This document shows positions 17,013 to 24,824 of a stretch of 64,000 bases of DNA, one piece after another. Source of the stretch: an uncultured Bacteroidales bacterium (GTDB taxonomy: Bacteria > Bacteroidota > Bacteroidia > Bacteroidales > Paludibacteraceae); NCBI GenBank assembly GCA_900542355.1, contig UQNE01000014.1, forward strand, positions 1 to 64,000, written 5' to 3'. Both the position numbers and the translations under genes were made by a program. The stretch's first letter is position 1. Each line of letters starts with the position of its first letter. The notes below the pieces were generated by a model that saw only the letters and a list, made by a program, of their open reading frames with translations, made no database searches and was not told the origin of the DNA.

Positions 17013-18575
17013 TCACGCTTCGGGTTTCATCGTGGGGAAAAGGAGTACCTCTTGGATGGTAGGTTGACCCGTCATGAGGATAGCGAGGCGGTCGATACCG
17101 ATACCGATACCCGATGTGGGAGGCATACCATACTCCAAGGCACGCATGAAATCGTGGTCGATAACCATAGCCTCGTCGTCGCCCTTGTCAGCAAGTTTCA
17201 TCTGCTCGACAAAGCGATTGTACTGGTCGATAGGGTCGTTCAACTCGCTATACGCATTTGCTAACTCTTTGCCGTTGACCATAAGTTCAAAACGCTCGGT
17301 CAGTCCGGGTTTGGAACGGTGCATCTTGGTGAGCGGGGACATCTCGACAGGGTAGTCGGTGATGAAAGTAGGCTGAATGAAAGTGCCTTCGCAGGTCTCG
17401 CCGAAAATCTCGTCGATGAGTTTGCCCTTGCCCATGTGCTCAGTATCCTCTACGCCGTATTTCTTAGCGACTTCGCGAATCTCGTCTTCGTTCATCGTGG
17501 AGAGGTCGAGACCTGTTTTTTCTTGGATAGCCTCGAGGATAGGCAAGCGACGATAGGGGGCTTTGAAGTCCACTTCGTGGTCGCCAATCTGCACCTTGGT
17601 GGTGCCGTTGACGGCGATGGCAATCTGCTCAAGCAGGTGCTCTGTGAAAGTCATCATCCAGTTGTAGTCCTTATACTGCACATAGAGTTCCATGCAGGTG
17701 AACTCGGGGTTGTGGCTGCGGTCCATACCCTCGTTGCGGAAGTTTCGCCCAATCTCATACACGCCCTCGAAGCCACCTACGATAAGGCGTTTGAGGTACA
17801 ACTCGGTGGCGATACGCAGATACATATCTACATCCAGCGCGTTGTGGTGGGTGATGAACGGACGCGCCGATGCACCGCCCGCAATCTGCTGAAGGATAGG
17901 CGTTTCCACCTCGGTATAGCCTGCCTCGTCGAAGACACGACGCATGGTGCGAATGATAGTGGCACGCTTGAGGAAGACATCTTTGACGCCGTCGTTGACA
18001 ATCAAATCCACATAGCGTTGGCGGTAGCGTTGCTCGGGGTCGTTGAAACCATCGTAAGCCACACCATCTTTATATTTGACGATAGGCAGGGGGCGCAGGC
18101 TTTTAGCCAATACGGTGAGGCGCTTTGCATGCACCGAAATCTCGCCCATCTGCGTGCGGAAGACAAAGCCCTCAATACCGATAAAATCACCGATGTCGAG
18201 CAGTTTTTTGAACACCACATTGTACATCTGCTGCTCCACAGTAGTAGCCGTTTCGCCTTCGGGGACGGGTGCTTGGATGTCATCGCGACTGACATATACC
18301 TGTATACGACCTTTGGAGTCTTGCAGTTCGATAAACGAAGCCTTACCCATGATACGCTTCGACATCAGTCGGCCTGCAATACGCACCTCTTTGCCTGTGT
18401 ACCACAGCGGTTTATCGGCAGCATCTTCGCTGATTTCGCCGTCTACAAAGTGGTCTTTGATGTCCTTAGAATAGCCTGTAACTACATATTCGTCAGCAGG
18501 ATAGGGGTTGATACCCATATCGCGCATGGTTTGCAGACTCTGTCTGCGCACTTGTTCTTGTTCTGATAATTCCAT
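17013..18575 (-). CDS. lysS: Lysyl-tRNA synthetase (class II)
   Basis: Charges tRNA-Lys. The protein has 520 residues: an N-terminal OB-fold anticodon-binding domain (about 60-170, VRIAGRLMSKRIMGKASF) and a class II catalytic core. Motif 2 is in the segment YEIGRNFRNEGMDRSHNPEF and motif 3 is GIGIGIDRLAILMTG near the C-terminus. It lacks the C-terminal extension of about 70 residues common in Bacteroides LysS and ends shortly after LLFPTMKPEA, like the E. coli enzyme. A good promoter lies 68-98 bases upstream. Confidence 0.95.
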   Translation of the reverse strand: MELSEQEQVRRQSLQTMRDMGINPYPADEYVVTGYSKDIKDHFVDGEISEDAADKPLWYTGKEVRIAGRLMSKRIMGKASFIELQDSKGRIQVYVSRDDIQAPVPEGETATTVEQQMYNVVFKKLLDIGDFIGIEGFVFRTQMGEISVHAKRLTVLAKSLRPLPIVKYKDGVAYDGFNDPEQRYRQRYVDLIVNDGVKDVFLKRATIIRTMRRVFDEAGYTEVETPILQQIAGGASARPFITHHNALDVDMYLRIATELYLKRLIVGGFEGVYEIGRNFRNEGMDRSHNPEFTCMELYVQYKDYNWMMTFTEHLLEQIAIAVNGTTKVQIGDHEVDFKAPYRRLPILEAIQEKTGLDLSTMNEDEIREVAKKYGVEDTEHMGKGKLIDEIFGETCEGTFIQPTFITDYPVEMSPLTKMHRSKPGLTERFELMVNGKELANAYSELNDPIDQYNRFVEQMKLADKGDDEAMVIDHDFMRALEYGMPPTSGIGIGIDRLAILMTGQPTIQEVLLFPTMKPEA

Positions 18576-18642
18576 AGATGTCTTTATTAGGAGGTGCGCC
18601 TGCGATTAGCACCGAAAACACACCAAAAACTCAAATTGACCA

Positions 18643-18673
18643 CAAAAGTACAAATAAAAATTGAATTACACAA
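18643..18673 (-). promoter_or_regulatory. Promoter of lysS
   Basis: On the minus strand, TTG (18673-18671), a 20-bp gap and TACTTTTG (18650-18643) match the Bacteroidota consensus, leaving a leader of about 60 bases. The rest of the 330-base gap up to 18905 shows nothing else. Confidence 0.7.
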
Positions 18674-18905
18674 CAATCCGAGCGGTTTTGCATAAAAGTT
18701 ACGCAAATTCGCTCGGAATCTTGTATATATCATATAAGGTGTAGGGGGCTTTTCTGCGGGTGTAAGGTGTGTTTGGAATACACTTTCAGCGCAGTACCTT
18801 TGTTCGTTTTGACCACCTATTGGTGGGGGTATCGTGGGGTACGCTATATCGCCTTCTTGGGGTCGATATTGCTTTCCTTGGCTTTTATATCGCCCTCTTT
18901 GGCTT

Positions 18906-19580
18906 TTATGCCCAGATGGTGTGGTCTTTGCCGGAACCAATCTCGAAGTGGTACTTCACGATGCCTAAGTCCATCTTGGCAAATGGAGCCCATGAGCAGG
19001 TAGCGCGCACCTTGTCGCCTACTAACTCGAAGCGGAATTTCTGCTGATTCATAGCAGTGGGAGCCAGCAGCGCGCATTCGACACCTTGCTTAAACCAATC
19101 GGGCATATCGCCTTGGCAAGCAGATACTTCGCTGATTGTCTTGATTTTATGGCTTATGCCTTGTGTCTGCCCATAGCCCAAGGCAATCACAGCGGTGAGT
19201 TTCTCATCTCGGTTGATACTCAGTGCGTTGCTTACTTTCTTGAAGGTCATGCCCACCCAGCAAGTGTTGAGTCCTAACTGTTGCGCCAACAGAGCCACTT
19301 GCTCACCGAAGTACCCGCAGCGTTCATCCAGTTTGTCGCCCGAACCGATGAGCGCAATGTAGTTTTTAACGCCCGAGAACTTACCGTAGTGCGCCATAAA
19401 CGAATCGAAAGCGTTGGGTTCGTTTACGACCAACTGCAAATGCAACCCGCTCTCCGTATTGAGTGCATCTATCTTGTTGCGCAAAGCGGTAACTGCTTCA
19501 GTGTCAATTGGTTGCTCGGTGTATTGCCGAACGGAATGCCGTTCCTTGACGGCTTCGGCTAAGGAAATAGTCTGTTTCAT
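18906..19580 (-). CDS. Nitroreductase-family FMN protein
   Basis: Protein of 224 residues of the nitroreductase fold, which binds FMN and transfers hydride from NAD(P)H to quinones, nitro compounds or unknown acceptors. The N-terminal KERHSVRQYTEQPID contains the RhSvR FMN-phosphate motif. GYFGEQVALLAQQLGLNTCW and the C-terminal LLAPTAMNQQKFRFEL are family hallmarks. It is a single gene with its own promoter (19633-19663). The natural substrate cannot be inferred. Confidence 0.88.
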   Translation of the reverse strand: MKQTISLAEAVKERHSVRQYTEQPIDTEAVTALRNKIDALNTESGLHLQLVVNEPNAFDSFMAHYGKFSGVKNYIALIGSGDKLDERCGYFGEQVALLAQQLGLNTCWVGMTFKKVSNALSINRDEKLTAVIALGYGQTQGISHKIKTISEVSACQGDMPDWFKQGVECALLAPTAMNQQKFRFELVGDKVRATCSWAPFAKMDLGIVKYHFEIGSGKDHTIWA

Positions 19581-19632
19581 ACTTACAAAGTTTTTTTGTG
19601 CTTCGTAGGTGAGTATTTTACCTACGACTGCG

Positions 19633-19663
19633 CAAAGGTACGACTATTTTGGGGTATATGCAA
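19633..19663 (-). promoter_or_regulatory. Promoter of the nitroreductase gene
   Basis: Minus-strand TTG (19663-19661), 20-bp gap, TACCTTTG (19640-19633); about 45 bases of leader to the ATG. Confidence 0.7.
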
Positions 19664-19772
19664 GGGTCTGCTTACGAAAATGTAAGTAAATGGGCAAAAT
19701 GGTGTATCATCTGCCCTTTAACAGCACTTTGTTGAGGTGGGTATGCGGGGGATATGGGGTTAGGATGGGACA

Positions 19773-20207
19773 CTATTGGGCTCTGAGCCAGGTTTGGCTG
19801 CGCCCGAGGATACCGCGTTTGTCGATACTGCCACGCAGCACGAGTTTGCCGTCTTTGAGAAAAATCTTTCCGTAGTAGAATTTGCCGCTTTCGGGGTCAA
19901 GCACTTTACCTCCACGCAGTTCGCCATTTTCCTCGTGCATACCGCGGATGATGAGTAGTCCTTCCAAGGGTTTGTTGTGGTCGTGCCCTTCGCATGCCTC
20001 GCAAACCAGGTCGGCAGGACCGACCAACATCTTGGCTATCTTGCCGTAGTACAGTCCGTCTGTTGCCTTGAAAATGTGGATGATAGAATAGTTCTCGCCT
20101 GTTTTGTCATCTACGGTTTTCCAGTTGCCGACAATCTGTTGAACCTGTGAGAAGGCAGACACGGAGAGCATAGCAGCGCACACGAGTGCTACAATTTTGT
20201 GGGTCAT
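19773..20207 (-). CDS. DUF2147 secreted protein
   Basis: Protein of 144 residues with a signal peptide (MTHKIVALVCAAMLSVSAFS) and a DUF2147 domain: IVGNWKTVDDKTGENYSIIH, then YYGKIAKML and VLDPESGKFYYGKI. DUF2147 proteins form a small beta-rich, lipocalin-like fold in the periplasm and have no established biochemical role. The same frame stays open for 265 codons upstream, but those codons are antisense-frame shadow of the next gene; the methionine at 20207 with its signal peptide is the real start. Confidence 0.88.
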   Translation of the reverse strand: MTHKIVALVCAAMLSVSAFSQVQQIVGNWKTVDDKTGENYSIIHIFKATDGLYYGKIAKMLVGPADLVCEACEGHDHNKPLEGLLIIRGMHEENGELRGGKVLDPESGKFYYGKIFLKDGKLVLRGSIDKRGILGRSQTWLRAQ

Positions 20208-20259
20208 AAATGTATAGTTTTGATTACAATGGTATTTGTGTACAAATATCGCGCCAAAA

Positions 20260-21297
20260 CTATTCGAGCATGAGGCAGACGCCGATGTGGCTGAATGAGC
20301 GGATGCTGCGGAATTCACCGTAGGGGCAGTTGCCATGGTAGGCACGAATGCCCAAGGCGATACGGGAGAAATAGCCATCGTAGCGGGGTGTGTTGTAGCG
20401 TGCACCGATGAAGGCATTGTAGGTGAAAATGCGGCTTTCGGCTTGCATAAGCGGTTGAGAATCAGTGGCTCGGTTGTCGAGATTGTAGCCATACAAGGCA
20501 CGGTTGCGCACCTCGGCAGAGGCGATACCTTGAAAGCCGTGCCGGCTTGTGGGGGATTGGTATTGATATTGCAGGTAGGCTTCCCACGGCGAGAGGCGGG
20601 GCTGAGTAAGTGAGGCATCGCCATCCTCTTCATCGACTTTGTACCAGCCTTTTTGCCAATTCCATAGGAGCATAAGTCCGACTCGGAAACAATGGTTCTC
20701 GGTGTAGCGGTCCTCCGCCTCGTTGAGCGTGAAAGTGAACTCGGTGTAGTTGTAGGAAACATTGATACGCCGCAAGGCACGATCCTCGGATACTTTCTGT
20801 ATCTGCATCTCGTCGCCGATATGGGTAGACTCGTGCTTGAAAGGCGACCAACTGACTGAATAGTTGCGCGCAAAACCGCGGTTGATACGGTGTAGAAAAG
20901 CAATGGTGGGTAGCGCAATGCGGTAGTCGGTATCGACGATAGGGGAGGTCTTGCCACCAAACAGATCCATCCATATATTGGCCGACATAGCCGCCGTAAC
21001 ACTCAGAGCCATAGTAGAATCGGCTATCTGCCCATACCAAACGGGCAGTTGAAAACCAAAGATACCGAGCGTCTGTGTGCGGTATGCCTTGCCGGAATGC
21101 TCCCAATCGTAGATAGGGTACATCGTAGAGTAGGCAAAATCTAATCGCACAAAATTGGGATGCTCGTCGGCATAGAGGCTGTGTCCGAAGGGACTGTAGC
21201 GGAACAGACCTTCACCAAAAGGCGTACTCTCGGCGTGGATAGCCGATACGCACAGCAACACTAATAACGCCGCTAATATATGCTTAAAATGTTGCAT
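20260..21297 (-). CDS. Predicted outer-membrane protein (DUF1207-like)
   Basis: Protein of 345 residues with a clear signal peptide (cleavage after SAIHA, about residue 22). The mature part is rich in alternating aromatic and polar strands (YNYTEFTFTLNEAEDRYTEN; CFRVGLMLLWNW) and ends in FSHIGVCLMLE, suggesting a beta-barrel. SWSPFKHESTHIGDE resembles the histidine-rich SHLGDE segment of DUF1207 proteins, so I place it there tentatively. The stop is 52 bases before the DUF2147 start, so the two may be co-transcribed. Role unknown. Confidence 0.7.
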   Translation of the reverse strand: MQHFKHILAALLVLLCVSAIHAESTPFGEGLFRYSPFGHSLYADEHPNFVRLDFAYSTMYPIYDWEHSGKAYRTQTLGIFGFQLPVWYGQIADSTMALSVTAAMSANIWMDLFGGKTSPIVDTDYRIALPTIAFLHRINRGFARNYSVSWSPFKHESTHIGDEMQIQKVSEDRALRRINVSYNYTEFTFTLNEAEDRYTENHCFRVGLMLLWNWQKGWYKVDEEDGDASLTQPRLSPWEAYLQYQYQSPTSRHGFQGIASAEVRNRALYGYNLDNRATDSQPLMQAESRIFTYNAFIGARYNTPRYDGYFSRIALGIRAYHGNCPYGEFRSIRSFSHIGVCLMLE

Positions 21298-21322
21298 TTT
21301 TCCTTTTGTTTAGAACTTGGTT

Positions 21323-21355
21323 AGGTCTCGATTAGGTCTCGACAAGGTCTCGACA
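21323..21355. repeat. 11-bp tandem repeat, three units
   Basis: AGGTCTCGATT, AGGTCTCGACA and AGGTCTCGACA in direct succession, 26 bases upstream of the outer-membrane protein start. Related 11-mers recur at 42490-42626 and 61947-61990. Confidence 0.75.
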
Positions 21356-21397
21356 AAAGTTGCCAATTTTTTCTAGTAGAGGAAAGCAAGAAATGTT

Positions 21398-22351
21398 CTA
21401 TTTTTTCTTGGTCTTGGTTGTTTCATCGGGTGCTTGCGCTACCTCGGGCAGGAGGGGACGACGATAGGCACGAATGATGAGATAGAGCCCCAACAAGATA
21501 AAGGGAATGCTCAGCCATTGCCCCATATTGAGGAGGTGTTCTGCCTCGAACGCCTCTTGGTCGTTTTTGATAAACTCCAATCCAAAGCGGGTAACAAAGA
21601 CAATCTCGAAGAATACTCCGAGGAGCAGACCTTCGCGGCGATAGGCTTTGAAATGCCAGTACATAATCTGCGTAACTACCATAGCCACAATACAATAGAG
21701 CATCTCGTATATCTGCGTGGGATGGCAAGGTACGGTGTCTCCGTTGCGCACGAAGATGAAACCCCACGGCATCGTGGTTGGCCCGCCGTAGATTTCGCTA
21801 TTCATCAGATTACCCAAGCGGATGAGGGTAGCGGTGAAGCAGACGCCTATGCAAAGGCGGTCGAGAATCCAAATCCACGAGGTTTGGTATTGCGGGTATT
21901 TGCGAAACTGCGTTTTATTGAGCAGGACGGCGGCAATCATCAGTCCGATAGCCCCTCCGTGGCTTGCCAAACCGCCTTCCCAAATCTTGAGCAGCAAGAG
22001 AGGATGCTCGATGTAGGGGTTGCGATAGTTGATTGTCCAACCGAAGATTTGCACGGGGTCGGTGGATATATTCATCATTTGGCAGTAGCGTGCGAGTGCG
22101 GGATTGGTAACATCGTGCCACTCGTAGAACCAGCAATGGCCGAGGCGTGCGCCAATGATGACACCCAATACCATCCAAATAAAGAGTTTGTCCACCCAAT
22201 CGGCGGGGCAGTGTTCGTTTTTGTAGATCTTTACCTGCATGAGGTAGCAGAAATAGATACCTAACGCCCAGAGGAGTCCGTACCAACGGATGCCTCCGTC
22301 GCCGATGTGTATGAGGATAGGGTCAACATTCCAAGTGATGAAATCGAGCAT
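21398..22351 (-). CDS. lgt: Prolipoprotein diacylglyceryl transferase
   Basis: Inner-membrane enzyme that attaches diacylglycerol to the lipobox cysteine of lipoproteins, the first step in lipoprotein maturation. The protein has 317 residues and about seven hydrophobic segments. Family motifs seen: IRWYGLLWALG, ARLGHCWFYEW, the segment EGGLASHGGAIGLMIA with the catalytic-region histidine, and IRLGNLMNSEIYGGPT with the conserved arginine and asparagine. A charged tail (TTKTKKK) ends it. The two GH13 lipoproteins nearby would be substrates. A repeat-rich gap of 88 bases separates it from nadK upstream. Confidence 0.95.
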   Translation of the reverse strand: MLDFITWNVDPILIHIGDGGIRWYGLLWALGIYFCYLMQVKIYKNEHCPADWVDKLFIWMVLGVIIGARLGHCWFYEWHDVTNPALARYCQMMNISTDPVQIFGWTINYRNPYIEHPLLLLKIWEGGLASHGGAIGLMIAAVLLNKTQFRKYPQYQTSWIWILDRLCIGVCFTATLIRLGNLMNSEIYGGPTTMPWGFIFVRNGDTVPCHPTQIYEMLYCIVAMVVTQIMYWHFKAYRREGLLLGVFFEIVFVTRFGLEFIKNDQEAFEAEHLLNMGQWLSIPFILLGLYLIIRAYRRPLLPEVAQAPDETTKTKKK

Positions 22352-22439
22352 AGTCGTTTGATTATTAGTTGATTAGTTTATTCGTTTATAGGTTTATGTG
22401 TGGTTGAGTTGGTTTATTTTGGTTTATTCGTTTATGGGT

Positions 22440-23315
22440 TTATCTGCCCCAATTGAGTTTGTTTCGTAGCGAATGGAGGAAACTATTCTCGCCCACTTGC
22501 ACCACTTTGATAGTGTATGGTGCGCGCTCGATATGAAGTGTAACATCGGTGCTAAGAATCTGACTTCGCCCGTCCACGCTAATCATATAACTGCTGTATC
22601 GGCTCGATACTTTGAGGTCGAAGCGCCAATCGTCGGGCACTACCAACGGCCGCACGGTAAGACTGTGTGTGGCGATAGGGGCAAGAATCAGTCCTCTTGT
22701 CTGCGGAACAAGGAGCGGTCCGCCTATAGATAGGTTGTAGGCAGTACTGCCCGTGGGGGTAGAGATGACCAAACCGTCGGCGCGATAGGTATGCAGTATC
22801 TCGCCATTGACGCTTACTTCGACCGAAATCATACTGCTCATACCTTGCTTCATAATAGCAATCTCGTTGAGGGCGTTGGGTGCCATAATCAGACCTTCGC
22901 GTCCGCAAGTAACTTGGAGAACTGAGCGTTGCTCGATAGTGTATTGCCCCTCAATCAACTGATTCATAATCATATCGACATCTTTGGTCTGCACATCGGC
23001 CAAGAAACCGAGTTGCCCGCAGTTGACACCGATGATAGGTATGTTGCGATTGCCGATGGCTGCCGCAGTGGTTAGGAAAGTGCCGTCGCCACCGATAGAC
23101 ATGGCAAAGTCAATTGGCTCGTTGTATGGGCTGGCGGGTTCTTCTTCGCCTGCCCGTGTTTCGGGGAAGGGCGGGAACTCGCGTAGGTTGAGTTCTTGGC
23201 GCAGTTCTTGGGAGAGCAGCACATTGACGCCTCTTTTCTCCATGAAAGCAAGGATATGCGACACCTCTATTAAGGTGTTTTCTTTCATCGCATTTCCAAA
23301 TATAGCAATCGTCAT
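22440..23315 (-). CDS. nadK: NAD kinase
   Basis: Phosphorylates NAD to NADP. With the start at 23315 the protein has 291 residues and begins MTIAIFGNA, as family members do. The longer open frame to 23420 runs back across the promoter, so it is not translated. SIGGDGTFLTT carries the GGDG catalytic motif; the NE/D segment ALNEIAIM, the DGLVISTPTGSTAYNLS block and the GGPLL loop are all present. The promoter at 23372-23402 leaves about 50 bases of leader. Confidence 0.94.
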   Translation of the reverse strand: MTIAIFGNAMKENTLIEVSHILAFMEKRGVNVLLSQELRQELNLREFPPFPETRAGEEEPASPYNEPIDFAMSIGGDGTFLTTAAAIGNRNIPIIGVNCGQLGFLADVQTKDVDMIMNQLIEGQYTIEQRSVLQVTCGREGLIMAPNALNEIAIMKQGMSSMISVEVSVNGEILHTYRADGLVISTPTGSTAYNLSIGGPLLVPQTRGLILAPIATHSLTVRPLVVPDDWRFDLKVSSRYSSYMISVDGRSQILSTDVTLHIERAPYTIKVVQVGENSFLHSLRNKLNWGR

Positions 23316-23371
23316 TGTAGTCAGAATTTGAGTTGTAGGGTGTAGCCTTGCATAGAGCCACATATCCGCGA

Positions 23372-23402
23372 CAAAGTTACTGCTTTTTTGGCAAATATGC
23401 AA
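23372..23402 (-). promoter_or_regulatory. Promoter of nadK
   Basis: Minus-strand TTG (23402-23400), 20-bp gap, TAACTTTG (23379-23372). It lies inside the longer nadK reading frame and so rules out the upstream start. Confidence 0.7.
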
Positions 23403-23474
23403 ATAAATACACCTATCCACAAAAAAGGCGGGGCATAACGCCTCGCCTTATCAATTGTATATCAGTGGGATAGG

Positions 23475-24815
23475 TTATTTGGTGAGAATGCGGTACTCCC
23501 ATGGTTTGAGGGTAAGCGTTTCGCTTGCGGTGAGGTCTTTTTTCTCTCCGCAGTTGAAGCAAGTATATTTGCCCTCGTATCCTGTAAGGTCGATGGCTAC
23601 CGTCTGTTCGTCAGCCGACATATTCATTACTGCGATGACGGTGTTTTTGCCGTTGTCCAACGGACGAACGCAAGCAAAAATCTGATTGTTGTCGGCAGGC
23701 AAGCGAAGCATTTTGGCTCCGAGTTCGGGGCTCCATAGTGCTTTGTTGGCTTTGCGTAACTTATTCAGGTTCTGATACATAGCATACTGATGTGCGCCCT
23801 CTACACGGTCGATACAGTCTTTCTCGAAGAACTCCAAACGATGGTGGTTACCGCTCAACTGACCGGTGTAGATAAGGGGCATACCGGGTACGATGTAGGT
23901 GAAAGCAGCGAAGAGGTCGGCAGCATCGCCCATGCGCTCAAATTCGGTGCCGTTCCACGAGTTCTCGTCGTGATTGCTGGTAAAATTCATACGGATGGCG
24001 TTCGCACGAATGGTGGTGTCGGCTTTTTGGAAGTAGTTCCATAGGTCATCCACGGTGCTTTTGCCTTGTGCAACATTATTCATCAAGTGGTGGAGTTCCC
24101 AACCATAGTACATATCGAATGCCGACTCGGTGAGGTCTTGTGCTTTGGCTTCATCTTCGGCGAGCGTAAACATATCGGGGTGCGTTTGGCGCAGGTCTGC
24201 CATTGCCCAGTTCCAGAAATCGACCGGCACTTCACCTGCTACATCGCAGCGGAATCCGTCGATACCGATAGAGTCCATCCACCAATGCATGCAGCGTAGC
24301 ATCTCTTGGCGCATCTCTTGGTTGTCGTAGTTGAGTTTTGAGATGTCGGTCCAGTCGTACTGTACCATTAGGTTACCGAGGCTGTCTCGGTAGTGCCAAC
24401 CTTCGTTCTCTGTCCATTTGCTATCGGGTGCGGTGTGGTTGGCAACCCAGTCGAGAATCACTTTGAAGCCGAGGTTGTGTGCCGTGGCGAGCAGATGCTC
24501 AAAGTCGGCGCGTGTTCCGAACTCGGGGTTGAATTGGCAATAGTCGATGATAGAATAATAACTGCCGAGCGTACCTTTTCGAGTGATGACTCCGATAGGT
24601 TGGCAAGGCATAATCCACAGAATATCAATTCCATTCTCTCGTAACTCGGGCAGCACTTTTTCGGCAGCAGCAAAGGTGCCTTCGGGTGTAAGTTGGCGCG
24701 TGTTGAGTTCGTAGATAGTGGCATCATAAGCCCAGCGCGTGTGTGTGGTAGGTTCTTGTTTGGCGCAAGAAGCGAGCGTGAGAAGTCCCAACGCAAGGAT
24801 AAAAAGTTTTTTCAT
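23475..24815 (-). CDS. GH13 alpha-amylase-family lipoprotein
   Basis: Predicted surface or periplasmic lipoprotein of 446 residues acting on alpha-glucans. The signal ends in the lipobox LASC (about residue 17). GH13 regions are in order: DWVANHT (I), GFRCDVAGE (II, with nucleophile Asp), LAEDE (III, acid/base Glu) and FTSNHDENSW (IV). Region II has Glu where many amylases have His after the nucleophile. A short C-terminal beta domain ends the protein. It follows the larger GH13 gene by only nine bases, so both are one operon for starch or maltodextrin use; no susC/susD pair is present here. Confidence 0.92.
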   Translation of the reverse strand: MKKLFILALGLLTLASCAKQEPTTHTRWAYDATIYELNTRQLTPEGTFAAAEKVLPELRENGIDILWIMPCQPIGVITRKGTLGSYYSIIDYCQFNPEFGTRADFEHLLATAHNLGFKVILDWVANHTAPDSKWTENEGWHYRDSLGNLMVQYDWTDISKLNYDNQEMRQEMLRCMHWWMDSIGIDGFRCDVAGEVPVDFWNWAMADLRQTHPDMFTLAEDEAKAQDLTESAFDMYYGWELHHLMNNVAQGKSTVDDLWNYFQKADTTIRANAIRMNFTSNHDENSWNGTEFERMGDAADLFAAFTYIVPGMPLIYTGQLSGNHHRLEFFEKDCIDRVEGAHQYAMYQNLNKLRKANKALWSPELGAKMLRLPADNNQIFACVRPLDNGKNTVIAVMNMSADEQTVAIDLTGYEGKYTCFNCGEKKDLTASETLTLKPWEYRILTK

Positions 24816-24824
24816 AAGAATAGG

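Noticed and set aside
17319..18566. A 415-codon plus-strand frame antisense to lysS
   Set aside because: lysS motifs are unambiguous; the long antisense frame comes from codon bias.
18587..18940. Minus-strand open frame of 117 codons upstream of lysS
   Set aside because: It covers the lysS promoter and the nitroreductase 3-prime end; composition is non-protein-like.
19773..21002. A 409-codon frame joining DUF2147 to upstream sequence
   Set aside because: The first 265 codons are an out-of-frame reading of the outer-membrane protein gene; a signal peptide marks the real start at 20207.
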